64,000 nt of DNA, taken from positions 1,159,296 to 1,223,295 of the forward strand of contig CP070643.1 of assembly GCA_020354125.1 (NCBI GenBank), read 5' to 3'. The position numbers and the translations under genes are program-made. Under the pieces are notes generated by a model. The model saw only the letters and a program-made list of their open reading frames with translations, was not told the DNA's origin and ran no database searches. This document shows positions 51,922 through 60,640 of the stretch, in pieces (within the stretch, counting starts at the first letter, position 1; the number at the start of each line of letters is the position of its first letter). The stretch is from Betaproteobacteria bacterium. GTDB lineage: Bacteria; Pseudomonadota; Gammaproteobacteria; Burkholderiales; Eutrophovitaceae.

Positions 51922-54402
51922 TCACGAATCGTCGCTGACGGCGAACAGTTGCGGCATGCTGTGCTTACTCAACCAGCCGGGAAACTCGTCGGCAGACATC
52001 GCCGGCGCAAACAGATGACCTTGCATCTCATCGCACCCAAGCTCAATCAGAATGTCGCGCTGTTCGGCCGTTTCGACGCCTTCGGCGATGACCCGCATTC
52101 CCAACGTATGTGCAACATTGACGATGGCGGCAACGATCGTATTGCGTCCCGGTTGTAACGCCTGAACAAAGGAACGGTCAATCTTCACGAAATGTACTGG
52201 CAGGTGATGCAGTGAAGACAGCGAGGAGTAGCCCGTCCCAAAATCGTCGAGCGCTGTGCGCACACCCCTCGCGGTGAGCTTCTCGAGCGGAACGCGTGCC
52301 TGCTCGTAATCACGGAACAGCAGGCTTTCCGTAATCTCCAGTTCGAGGTCCTTGTGCGGCAGGCCGGAAGCGCTGAGAGCCAACTCGACATCCTCAACGA
52401 CTGAGCCGCGAAACTGAGCGGCGGACAGATTGACTGCCACCGGGATACGTCCATATCCGCGCGATCGCCACTCCATCGCCGCGTGACATGCCTTTGCCAA
52501 GACCTGCCGCCCGAGCTGACCGATCAATCCCGACTCCTCGAGTCGGGGAATGAACTTCTCGGGCAAGACCAATCCGCGCGCCGGACTGCGCCAACGCAAT
52601 AGCGCTTCCGCGCCGGCTAACCGGCCGGTTCTCAAATCAACGCGCGGCTGATAGAACAGCTCAAATTCGTCTCGGTCGAGTGCCCATCGCAATTCCGTGC
52701 CGAGCTCGAGTCGCTCGAGCGCCCGCGCGTTCATCTCTTCTTCATAGAACGCGACGCGCGGGCCGCCACCACGCTTGGCGTGGTACATCGCCACGTCAGC
52801 GTTACGAATCATGGTGCTGGCGTCTTCTGCATCGTGCGGAAACACCGACACACCGATGCTCCCACCAACGAAGATCTCATGGCCTTCGAGATTGAACGGC
52901 GTATCCAGCGCCTGTATCAGTTTTGCCGCCAGCGTGGCGGCACCGTTACGCGACTGTATATGACGCCCGACGACAATAAACTCATCTCCCCCAAGGCGCC
53001 CCAGCGTGTCCTCCTTGCGACAGACTTCCTTCAGACGGCGCGCGACCATCTTCAGCAGTTCGTCGCCACTTGCGTGGCCCAGGGTATCGTTGACCTGTTT
53101 GAACTGGTCGAGATCAATAAACAACACCACCACCATGTCGCCAACACGCTTGGCCACGCGCAGAGCCTGATCGAGCTGTCCGCGCAGCATCGCCCGATTG
53201 GGCAATCCGGTGAGCGCGTCGTAGTTGGTGAAGCGTTTCAGTTGCTCCTGTGCTTCGACGGTCTTGGAAAAATCGATGAAGTAAGTCAGCGTTGCATCGC
53301 CATCCGGCATCTTCACATCGACGTGCTCGACCCGGGCATGAATGATTCGTCCGTCCCGTGCCGCGAGCCGTCTCACCACCGTGTTGGGTTCACCGCGATG
53401 ACCACGATCCCGCGCCGGTGGCAGCCCGTCTTTTTCTTCTGCGTCCTGAACCTCAAGGTCCCAGAGAAACGCCTCACGGGCCTGTTGCAGGGATTCGAAA
53501 CCCATCAGCTCGAGAAACGCCTCGTTGGCATGCAGTATCCTGTCACCGCGACTGAGGACGATGCCCGCTGGCGAGCTCTCGACCAGGATGCGAAAAAATG
53601 CCTCCGCTTGTCGTGCACGACGATAGGGACGCAGCAGCGCCAGCACGAACAACCCATAGTACAAGGCGGCGAAAACCGCCAGCCTCAAACCAAGCGCCAG
53701 GTGAGCGGCCACGTCTTCAGCCAGCCAGCGTGCGAGTTCATGCATAACGCCCAAGGTGGCCGCCGCCCCCAGCGCGATTAGCACGTCGTCTCGGCCGCGT
53801 GAGCGCAAGGTCACGATGATTTGTCCAATCGCAACGACGTAAAAGCCGCCGTTAATCATCGCTGCAATGCCGGCAACATCCTGGCCGGAGCGCATCAACG
53901 CGATCAATGAAGCGGCGCCAACCAGCAACACGGCAACTAACAGCGCAGCCAACCGTGGGCTGAGTTGCCGAGCAGATATCACAAACACCGCCAGCAGCAG
54001 CACAGCGGACACAGTACAGTCACGTGCCCACGCCCAGGCGGTCGTCGAACCAACAAAAGTACCCGCTTCCACGAAGTAGCCGGCTAACTGCCCTGCACAG
54101 AATACGCCGACGATCGCAAAAGCCACCGCTAACACAAACCAACGTGGATCACGATCAGCGAACGACAGACCGGCGCACACGGACACAAGGTGGGCTGCGC
54201 CAACAACGACCAGCAATTCAACGAGCACGTGTGTGGCCGAAGCCGGGCTGCTCGCAGCCACACCGACCACTACTGCGGCAAACAGTGAAGCGATGACAAC
54301 AACAATCAGGCCAATACCGAACGCGCTACTTTGCCTCGTATCCGCGTCTGGCCAGGCAGGCGCCGAAGTTGTTGCGAGAGGTTTGCGCTGATTATTCGAC
54401 AC
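51922..54402 (-). CDS. Multi-pass membrane PAS-GGDEF-EAL protein
   Basis: The product has 826 aa from GTG 54402. About eight hydrophobic segments occupy residues 25-265, a MASE-like integral sensor. A PAS domain (about 268-390), a GGDEF domain (about 395-560, intact GRLGGDEFIVVG) and a canonical EAL domain (about 565-815: AGAEALLRWRSP, ELEITESLLF, LDDFGTGYSSLS, EGVETAEQ) follow. Both cyclase and phosphodiesterase motifs are intact. It is convergent with the ClpP-like lipoprotein gene and has no obvious operon partner. Confidence 0.93.
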   Translation of the reverse strand: MSNNQRKPLATTSAPAWPDADTRQSSAFGIGLIVVVIASLFAAVVVGVAASSPASATHVLVELLVVVGAAHLVSVCAGLSFADRDPRWFVLAVAFAIVGVFCAGQLAGYFVEAGTFVGSTTAWAWARDCTVSAVLLLAVFVISARQLSPRLAALLVAVLLVGAASLIALMRSGQDVAGIAAMINGGFYVVAIGQIIVTLRSRGRDDVLIALGAAATLGVMHELARWLAEDVAAHLALGLRLAVFAALYYGLFVLALLRPYRRARQAEAFFRILVESSPAGIVLSRGDRILHANEAFLELMGFESLQQAREAFLWDLEVQDAEEKDGLPPARDRGHRGEPNTVVRRLAARDGRIIHARVEHVDVKMPDGDATLTYFIDFSKTVEAQEQLKRFTNYDALTGLPNRAMLRGQLDQALRVAKRVGDMVVVLFIDLDQFKQVNDTLGHASGDELLKMVARRLKEVCRKEDTLGRLGGDEFIVVGRHIQSRNGAATLAAKLIQALDTPFNLEGHEIFVGGSIGVSVFPHDAEDASTMIRNADVAMYHAKRGGGPRVAFYEEEMNARALERLELGTELRWALDRDEFELFYQPRVDLRTGRLAGAEALLRWRSPARGLVLPEKFIPRLEESGLIGQLGRQVLAKACHAAMEWRSRGYGRIPVAVNLSAAQFRGSVVEDVELALSASGLPHKDLELEITESLLFRDYEQARVPLEKLTARGVRTALDDFGTGYSSLSSLHHLPVHFVKIDRSFVQALQPGRNTIVAAIVNVAHTLGMRVIAEGVETAEQRDILIELGCDEMQGHLFAPAMSADEFPGWLSKHSMPQLFAVSDDS

Positions 54403-54738
54403 GAGAGTTGACGCCGGTTCTAGTTTTTTCGGCTGCTACTCTGAATTATGCGTGCACAGCGTGACACGTCAACGTTTCACATGTCTCCAAACGGCGACAT
54501 CGCTCACTACCCAAGTCTCTCGCCGAGGAATCTGGAACAGATCAAGTCAGAAGTGCCTTGCAAGGCAGCAAGGCAAAGAAATTCGTCAGATCAGGGTTGG
54601 ATTTCAAGTTTGGCGTCACGACAGGAGTACCGGCGCATCGTGACCGAAGAGGATTAAGGGCGTGCACCGCCCAGGTTGGATATGTTTGATTGATAACCGG
54701 TTGGCTCCGTAGCGGGGCCAACCGGCCTCACATTGGTA
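54403..54738. other. Gene-free region with a stem-loop
   Basis: Apart from the stem-loop at 54697-54725 nothing is clear. A 69-codon plus ORF (54448-54657) has no recognisable content and no good ribosome site, so I do not call it. Confidence 0.45.
54697..54725 (-). terminator. Stem-loop downstream of the SWIB protein gene
   Basis: CCGGTTGGC pairs with GCCAACCGG over an 11-nt centre that can add pairs (CTCCGTAGCGGGG region). It lies 14 bp past the stop at 54739 on minus. No T-run follows, so termination is likely but not certain. Confidence 0.55.
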
Positions 54739-55281
54739 TTACGACAAGTGCTTATTGACCAGCTTGGTCATTTCAAACATCGACACCTGTCTCTTGCCAC
54801 CAAACACAGGCTTCAGTTTTTCATCGGCATTGATATTGCGCCGGTTCTTGCTGTCCTGAAGATCATTGCGCTTGATGTAGGCCCAGATCTTCTTGGTTAC
54901 CTCGGTCCGCGGCATGGCGTTGCTGCCGATAACCGCGGCAAGTGCGGCACTGGGCGTCATGGCCTTCATGAAGGCCGCGTTCGGCTTGCGCTTGGCGCGT
55001 GACTTCTTCTTGGCCGTTTTCTTCCTTGCCGGGGCCTTCTTCTTGGCAGCTTTTCTTGCGGTTTTCTTCTTAGCGGCTTTCTTTACGGTTTTCTTCTTGG
55101 CCGCTTTCTTCCTTGCCGGGGCCTTTTTTCTGGCGGTTTTCTTCTTGGCGGCTCTCTTAGCCGACTTCCTTGCTGGGGCCTTCTTCTTCGCCGTTTTCTT
55201 CCTTGCCGGGGCCTTCTTCTTCGCCGTTTTTTTCCTTTTTGCCGAAGCTTTCTTCGCAGTTTTCTTCTTCGCAGCTGCCAT
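54739..55281 (-). CDS. Histone H1-like Lys/Ala-rich protein with C-terminal SWIB domain
   Basis: The product has 180 aa from ATG 55281 (AGGAG 8 nt upstream; the longer frame is not credible). Residues 1-105 are almost entirely K, A, R, P and T in repeats of KKTAKKK and KKAPARK, as in histone H1 tails. Residues about 105-180 form a SWIB/MDM2-type domain (AALAAVIGSNAMPRTEVTK, IWAYIKRNDLQDSKNRR, INADEKLKPVFG). The combination is known from Chlamydia and various proteobacteria and is expected to bind and compact DNA. Repeat regions make length variation between strains likely. Confidence 0.92.
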   Translation of the reverse strand: MAAAKKKTAKKASAKRKKTAKKKAPARKKTAKKKAPARKSAKRAAKKKTARKKAPARKKAAKKKTVKKAAKKKTARKAAKKKAPARKKTAKKKSRAKRKPNAAFMKAMTPSAALAAVIGSNAMPRTEVTKKIWAYIKRNDLQDSKNRRNINADEKLKPVFGGKRQVSMFEMTKLVNKHLS

Positions 55282-55536
55282 ATCGAAATCTCCTGTTAGT
55301 TGCCAATCACACGTGGGTCGCGAAAAACTCTCTCTCGTCCTGCCGTATCCGGCATGCGGTCCAGAGAATGCACAGCGACTCAAACATTGTCAATACTTTT
55401 GTAGAGGGAAAGTGTTCAACTTTGCGAGGTGAGATTGTTGGACCACCGGAGAACCATGCGTTGAATGCGACCGCTATTCACCGGTCATTTCTCCAGATAG
55501 AAGCCCGAGGGAATCCGTGCATCGCTTTCAGATAAG

Positions 55537-57630
55537 TCACCCCTCCAGATAGACCACTGCATCAAGCGCCCTGCAGCCCTCGCCGCGTGCTCCCAGGGAA
55601 AGGGGATTGATATCGACATTGATCACCCCGGCAGACGCGTCGGCGAGCAATGCACCCAGTTTCACCGCAGCACTGCCTACCGCTGCCGCGTCGAGCGGCG
55701 GTTCGTCGCGCACCCCCGCGAGCAGCGGTGCGATACGAAGCCGGGCCAGTACGTTGAGGACATCCTCCTCCCGGAACGGCCAGATCAACACTCGCGCGTC
55801 GGGCATCGCCTCGACAAACTTGCCACCGTCTCCAACGATCACGACAGGCCCGAAAATCGGGTCAAGCTTGCCGCCAAGCATCAACTCGCGGCGCCCTCGT
55901 GACATCCGCGCGACAATCACACCGTCATTTGCCAAGCCTTGTCTATCGAGCGTCTCACCGACGTCGCGAAAAAGCTGGAGCGCAGCATCGACATCTTGAA
56001 TCCCCAGCCGAACGAGTCCCAGTTCCGACTTGTGGACTACGTCACGCGAACAGGCCTTGATCACTAATGGCTGTCCCAGAGCATCGAACGCCGCTGCCAC
56101 ATCGTGCTCTGTTCGGCACAAACGGTGCTCCACGACCGGGAAACCGTATCGCCGCAACAAATCCAATGCATCGGATTCGTTGAGCATGACTCCCTCGCCG
56201 TAATTGCGCGGCTCAGGAATGGCCCCCGCGCCGCCGGACTCGCACATCAACTTAGTGTGCGAAAGATACTGTGCCAATGTCTCGACTGCCTCGGATTCGG
56301 TGGGAAACACGGTCAGTCCCTTGTCACGGAAGGCGTCCGCAATAGTCGCTTGAGGTGCAGACACGACGAGTGGCAATCCCGTCTCGTTGGCAAAATTGGC
56401 CGTATCACGCGCGAAAGCCTCGACGTCGTACCCCTCACCCGCAACCGGAATGCTAATGACGACCGCATCTGCGCCAGGATCAGCGGCAACAATCGGCAAG
56501 ATGTCGGAGAACAGCCCACTGTTGGTGAGCAATGCCGCGGTGAGATCGATCGGATTCGTTGCCGTCGCAAAACTCGGCAGCACTTCCTCGAGTTTGCCGC
56601 GTGTATCCCCGGATAGTTTTGCCATAGACAGTCCGGCCTGCGTCGCAGTATCGGCCGCCATTACGCACGCAGCCCCGGAATTGCTGATCGCAACGAGTCT
56701 GCCGCCGCGCGGCTTCCAGCCCTTCAGATACAGTTCTGCAGACGCCACGAGTTCGGCCATATTGCGCGCGCGCCAGATGCCTTGCTGCTCGAGAAACGCC
56801 TCGACAACCCGGTCTTCGTTGGCGAGTGCGCCAGTATGCGAGCGCGCTGCTTCCTGACCTGCTGCCGTGCGGCCCGACTTCAGCGCGATCACCGGCAGAT
56901 CGCGGTCTCTAGCGACACCTGCCAGTGTCGCGAGAGCACGCGCATCCGATATGCTCTCGACATAGAGCAGCAGCAACTTGACGTCAGAATCTTCTGCAAC
57001 CACTGAAGCAAGCTCACCGACCGTCGCGTCGCACTCGTTGCCAGTCGCGTGCGAATGCCGCACGCCGATCCCTCTAGAGCGCAAGAGCGCATACGGCACC
57101 ACGCTCATTGCGCCCGACTGACTGACGATTGCCACCGGTCCGTCCTCCGCTGGCATTTCGATGTACATGGTTGAGAAGGAAAGAACGGCACCGGTGCCAA
57201 AGTTAGCCAGCCCCTGCGAATTGGGGCCCACGACGCGCATCCCGGTGCTGCGCGCAACAACACGCATGCGCGCTTCCTTGGCTTTGCCTTCCGTCGCGTC
57301 GACTTCTCCGAATCCGGAGGACATCACAACGGCGACTTTGACACCCATGGCAGCGCACTTCTCGACCGCATCGACTGCGCCGTCTCCGGGAACGGCAATG
57401 ATCACGACCTCCGGTGCGTCGGGCAAGGAGAGGAGATCAGGGTACGCTTGGTGCCTCTGCACCTGGCTGCGGTTCGGATTGATCGGATAGATCTTTCCCT
57501 GGTAGCCGTAGCGACCAAGGTAGAGCAGGGGGCGTCCGCCTATTTTGTTGGGATTATCAGACGCGCCGACGATGGCAACTGATTTCGGATCCAGTGCTGC
57601 GCGCAGCGTTTCTCGTGGACTGGAACTCAC
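55537..57630 (-). CDS. NDP-forming acyl-CoA synthetase (acetate-CoA ligase/Pat-like)
   Basis: The product has 697 aa from GTG 57630, which GGGAGAG precedes. It contains the CoA-binding domain (VAIVGASDNPNKIGGRPL), the succinyl-CoA synthetase-like domain with the phosphorylated His in RSHTGALANED (His265), and the C-terminal ATP-grasp domain (VIKACSRDVVHKSELGLV, INPLSLGARGEG). These proteins make acyl-CoA from acid, ATP and CoA, giving ADP. The 5' end of the gene and about 60 bp upstream are duplicated (57736-57891). It probably activates the acid for the DUF35/thiolase pair just upstream. Confidence 0.93.
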   Translation of the reverse strand: MSSSPRETLRAALDPKSVAIVGASDNPNKIGGRPLLYLGRYGYQGKIYPINPNRSQVQRHQAYPDLLSLPDAPEVVIIAVPGDGAVDAVEKCAAMGVKVAVVMSSGFGEVDATEGKAKEARMRVVARSTGMRVVGPNSQGLANFGTGAVLSFSTMYIEMPAEDGPVAIVSQSGAMSVVPYALLRSRGIGVRHSHATGNECDATVGELASVVAEDSDVKLLLLYVESISDARALATLAGVARDRDLPVIALKSGRTAAGQEAARSHTGALANEDRVVEAFLEQQGIWRARNMAELVASAELYLKGWKPRGGRLVAISNSGAACVMAADTATQAGLSMAKLSGDTRGKLEEVLPSFATATNPIDLTAALLTNSGLFSDILPIVAADPGADAVVISIPVAGEGYDVEAFARDTANFANETGLPLVVSAPQATIADAFRDKGLTVFPTESEAVETLAQYLSHTKLMCESGGAGAIPEPRNYGEGVMLNESDALDLLRRYGFPVVEHRLCRTEHDVAAAFDALGQPLVIKACSRDVVHKSELGLVRLGIQDVDAALQLFRDVGETLDRQGLANDGVIVARMSRGRRELMLGGKLDPIFGPVVIVGDGGKFVEAMPDARVLIWPFREEDVLNVLARLRIAPLLAGVRDEPPLDAAAVGSAAVKLGALLADASAGVINVDINPLSLGARGEGCRALDAVVYLEG

Positions 57631-57891
57631 ACTTCTCTCCCTAGCACATGATGCCGACCATCTTGCCTCTGGTCCGGCGGCCGCTGTCGCGCTCCCCGCA
57701 AACGGCCGGCTTCGCCGGTAACGTGTCCGCGCGACCCGCCTATTTTGTTCGGATTGTCTGACGCGCCGACGATGGCAACTGATTTCGGATCCAGTGCTGC
57801 GCGCAGCGTTTCTCGTGGACTGGAACTCACACTTCTCCCCCTAGCACATGATGCCGACCATCTTGCCTCTGGTCCGGCGGCCGCTGTCGCG
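57536..57891. repeat. Tandem duplication of the synthetase 5' end, period 200 bp
   Basis: Bases 57536-57691 recur at 57736-57891 with only a few mismatches at an exact 200-bp offset. The copied unit covers about 32 codons of the acyl-CoA synthetase, its GTG start and 61 bp upstream. A third, more diverged copy is recognisable around 58060-58125. A 21-bp element with an inner GCCGGC hairpin also recurs (57703-57723 and 58029-58049). Confidence 0.9.
57627..57830 (-). pseudogene. Truncated duplicate of acyl-CoA synthetase N-terminus (copy B)
   Basis: A 67-codon ORF starts at GTG 57830. Its first 32 residues are identical to the synthetase N-terminus (SSSPRETLRAALDPKSVAIV and on to NKIGG), after which it diverges into the upstream sequence of the real gene. 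Its TGA overlaps the real GTG start as GTGA (57627-57630). It cannot make a working enzyme. It might affect translation of the real gene by coupling, or it might be a passive scar of a tandem duplication. Confidence 0.75.
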
Positions 57892-58177
57892 GGCCCCGCC
57901 AGTTGTGAACATGCACTCCTCGCCTATATGAAGACAATGGTCTTCGGATCCGGCTCCGTCGTGCGGAGCCTTTTGCGCTTGCTCCCGCAGACGAGCCTTC
58001 GGCTAACGTGTCGCAAGCGCCCCGCGCCCGGCCGGCTTCGCCGGTAACGAGATCACGCGCCAACGATTTCGGGTTGAGCGGGGCACGCATTGTTTCTCGT
58101 CGATCGGAACTCACTTCTTCGGTCCCTTCAGCTCTATCAAACTCACCGTAACGCGAACGTCGTGAGAATCGAGTCAA
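57827..58177 (-). pseudogene. Degenerate duplicate-derived ORF (copy C) between DUF35 gene and synthetase
   Basis: A 116-codon ORF begins with TTG 58177 overlapping the TGA of the DUF35 gene, and ends with TGA overlapping the GTG of copy B (57827-57830). Near its start it has SSDRRETMRAPLNPKSLA, a diverged copy of the synthetase N-terminus, followed by Arg/Gly-rich sequence unlike folded protein. I read it as a remnant, not a gene. The 543 bp from 57631 to 58173 contain nothing else I recognise except a GGCTCCG/CGGAGCC hairpin at 57952-57970. Confidence 0.6.
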
Positions 58178-58557
58178 CCTGGCTCGTCGGTCTTTTCAAA
58201 GTAGGGTATCAGGCGTGATCCGAACTCAACGAAACGGGCCTGAACACGGTCGCCAATCGTGAGTGTTGATTCCCCATGCGCCATTAAGCGAAAACCCTCA
58301 TCGGCATCAATTATGACAATCAGATAGGGCACATGCGTGCGCAGCTCTTGCGAAGGTGCCCGATGCACCATGCTCGCTGCGTAGACCTGCCCCCTACCCG
58401 ACGCTTCGAGACACTCCGGCTCGCTGACGCCGCAGCCAGGGCAGAAGCTGCGCCAGAAGTACCAGCTATGTCCGCACTGCTCGCAACGTTGATAGATGAT
58501 GGCATGCTCTCCGTCGATCCAGCCACGTGTTTTCTTTGGTTCATTCATTGTCTGCAC
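58174..58557 (-). CDS. DUF35 OB-fold protein with rubredoxin-like zinc ribbon
   Basis: The product has 127 aa (GTG 58557) or 124 aa (ATG 58548). Four cysteines form a zinc ribbon (CEQCGHSW and CPGCG), followed by an OB fold (GRGQVYAASMVHRAPS, FEKT). DUF35 proteins act as partners of thiolase-like enzymes; in steroid side-chain degradation DUF35 domains form an aldolase with Ltp2-type thiolase-like proteins. Its start is 14 nt after the thiolase-like stop, which fits such a pair. Confidence 0.9.
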   Translation of the reverse strand: MQTMNEPKKTRGWIDGEHAIIYQRCEQCGHSWYFWRSFCPGCGVSEPECLEASGRGQVYAASMVHRAPSQELRTHVPYLIVIIDADEGFRLMAHGESTLTIGDRVQARFVEFGSRLIPYFEKTDEPG

Positions 58558-58571
58558 CCACGCTGTCGGTA

Positions 58572-59705
58572 CTAGGCGGCTTCGAGCACCAACGAGACAT
58601 GCGAAGAGAGTACTCCGCCGTCACCATGCATGAGCGCCAGCCTCGGCGATCCAGCCTGACGATCATCTGCCCGCCCGGTCAGTTGTAGCTGCGTTTCCAC
58701 CAGATGCGCCATCGCCCCACCTACGCCGCAGTGGCCATAGGAAAGTAGACCACCGTGTGTGTTTAGCGCGAGTCTTCCATCGTGAGAGAAATGACCTTCG
58801 GCAGCCAGTTTTCCTGCACCTCCGCGTGGCGCCAGTCCGATTTCCTCGAGCAGGATCGCCAGCGTGATTGTGAAGCTGTCATAGATTGCAGCGTATTCGA
58901 TGTCGGCGAGCGTTACCTTCGCCGCAGCCAGCGCGTCCGCACTCGAGGCGCCCGCCCCGAAATGGCTCAAGCTCGGCGCTGCCAACACGTGCTGAAACGT
59001 GTGGGCCTGCGCCGCACCGCGGATCTTCACCTTGTGTGGATTGGTAAGGTCACGCGAAATGATGAAGGCAGCTGCTCCATCGGACACCGGACAGCAATCA
59101 AGCAGTTTCAACGGCGAGGCGATTGGTTTTGACGCCAGCACCGCATCGACATCGATCGGCGACCGAAACTGGGCGCCGGGATGCATCAACGCGTGTGCTC
59201 GCATCAACACGGCAAGTTGCGCAAGGTCGCGTTCCCTCACGCCGTATTCGTACATGTAGCGCGACGCAACCAGCCCATAGTAGGCGGGGATGATCGCCCC
59301 GAGTGGCACCTCGTAGTCGATATGACCGACTTGGGCGAGGGTCTGTATCGCACTATCACGGCCCTGCCCGGTGAGGCGGTTCTCCCCCGCCACCACCAGA
59401 ATGTGACGCGCAGCGCCCGACTCAACGACGAGATGCGCTGCCATGGCCATCGCAAAACCGGTTGCCCCACCAACCAGCATTGCATGCGCATAACGGGGGC
59501 GGATACCAAAGTGCTCGGCGAACAAAGTCGACAGCATCAAATGCGGCATGGATGTGGAATAACCGCAAATCAAGCCGTCTACGTCGCCGCGTTCAAGGCC
59601 GGCGTCATCCAGTGCCGCTCGAGCGGCCTCACTCATGAGGTCGAGCGTTGAGCTGTGCGGCAGTTTGCCGAACGGAGTCAGTCCGACGCCTGTGACCCAA
59701 CTCAC
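58572..59705 (-). CDS. Thiolase-like protein lacking the nucleophilic Cys (possible Ltp2-type aldolase)
   Basis: The product has 377 aa from GTG 59705. The thiolase fold is clear (SSTLDLMSEAARAALDDAGL, NPHKVKIRGAAQAHTFQ, LALNTHGGLLSYGHCGVGG). At the place of the thiolase nucleophile (family ACSSG) the sequence is MLVGGATGFAMA (around 76-87), so the Cys is absent. Ltp2-type proteins lack it too and work as retro-aldolases with a DUF35 partner, which lies directly downstream. A Claisen-type thiolase role is therefore unlikely. The C-terminus is otherwise complete. Confidence 0.9.
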   Translation of the reverse strand: MSWVTGVGLTPFGKLPHSSTLDLMSEAARAALDDAGLERGDVDGLICGYSTSMPHLMLSTLFAEHFGIRPRYAHAMLVGGATGFAMAMAAHLVVESGAARHILVVAGENRLTGQGRDSAIQTLAQVGHIDYEVPLGAIIPAYYGLVASRYMYEYGVRERDLAQLAVLMRAHALMHPGAQFRSPIDVDAVLASKPIASPLKLLDCCPVSDGAAAFIISRDLTNPHKVKIRGAAQAHTFQHVLAAPSLSHFGAGASSADALAAAKVTLADIEYAAIYDSFTITLAILLEEIGLAPRGGAGKLAAEGHFSHDGRLALNTHGGLLSYGHCGVGGAMAHLVETQLQLTGRADDRQAGSPRLALMHGDGGVLSSHVSLVLEAA

Positions 59706-59754
59706 GTTAACAACTCGTCCTGGCGGCGGTCTCGTTCAGCGGCAACGTAGCGTG

Positions 59755-60537
59755 CTAGTGGCCATCGGCGAGGCCAGCGCCCGGAACACGCGGATCAGCG
59801 ATCTGCCTTGCTTCGCGTTGCAAAGCCGAAACCAGCTCCTGTTCACGCGCCACCAGTCGATCGCTCAACGCAGCAATCGAAAGCGCGGCGAACGGACGTC
59901 CATCGAGCCCGATAATCGGCACCCCAATGGCCCCCATCCGCTCGACGACCCGGTTCACCAAAATAGTGTAGCCCTGCGCTCGTGCCGCTGAGACATCGTC
60001 CCAGATTGATTCGATGGAAAAACCCGGATATGCAGGCAGTTTTGGCGTGGCTTCATCGAGCAATGCCTGCAATTCATCATCCGGCAGCCAGGCAAACACT
60101 GCCAGTGCACCCGCCCCGACACCAACCGGTCGGCGCGAACCCACATCGAGATATGACGCACGAATAGGAAAAGCTCCGGTTTCCCGGTCTATGCAAACCG
60201 ACTCGCAACCCTGCCTGACCGAGAGCAATACCGTGTCTTCGGACAACGCTGCCAATCGCACCAAAGATGCACGGGCGCGGGCACGCAAATCGTCACGAGT
60301 GCGCGCGGCACTCGCCAGCACCAGCGACTGGTCACCAAGGCGATAAGTCTTGTTACGTTCGTCGCGCTCGACATAGCCTTCGCGCGCCAGGACTTCGAGG
60401 ATGCGCAGCGTTGTGACCTTATTCAGCGTGGCTTTAACCGAGATTTCAGTCAAGCGAGCGCGACCCGTGTCGGCCAGCACACCGAGAATCCGGCACGCCT
60501 TCTGGACCGACGAAAGCGATGATTCCCGGCCCGGCAT
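59755..60537 (-). CDS. IclR-family transcription regulator
   Basis: The product has 260 aa. An N-terminal winged helix (SVQKACRILGVLAD, KATLNKVTTLRILEVLAREGYV) is followed by an IclR effector domain (SVRQGCESVCIDRETG, GSRRPVGVGAGALAVFAW, RVVERMGAIGVPIIG). GGGAGGTGG precedes the ATG. IclR proteins usually control adjacent aromatic or acid degradation genes. It probably regulates the DUF35-thiolase-synthetase set downstream and perhaps the cyclase upstream. Confidence 0.93.
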   Translation of the reverse strand: MPGRESSLSSVQKACRILGVLADTGRARLTEISVKATLNKVTTLRILEVLAREGYVERDERNKTYRLGDQSLVLASAARTRDDLRARARASLVRLAALSEDTVLLSVRQGCESVCIDRETGAFPIRASYLDVGSRRPVGVGAGALAVFAWLPDDELQALLDEATPKLPAYPGFSIESIWDDVSAARAQGYTILVNRVVERMGAIGVPIIGLDGRPFAALSIAALSDRLVAREQELVSALQREARQIADPRVPGAGLADGH

Positions 60538-60640
60538 CTAGCCACCTCCCATGGGGAAGAAGTACTGCGTGACCCGGCCTGCGTTCCAGCGTAAATACAT
60601 CGAACAACGTCTAGAGGTAGGCGTCAACATTTTGTTCACC

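Noticed and set aside
52780..53781. A 333-codon plus-strand ORF
   Set aside because: Shadow of the PAS-GGDEF-EAL gene on the other strand.
54448..54657. Small plus-strand ORF of 69 codons in an otherwise empty gap
   Set aside because: No ribosome site, no recognisable content, no terminator; length is within chance for this composition.
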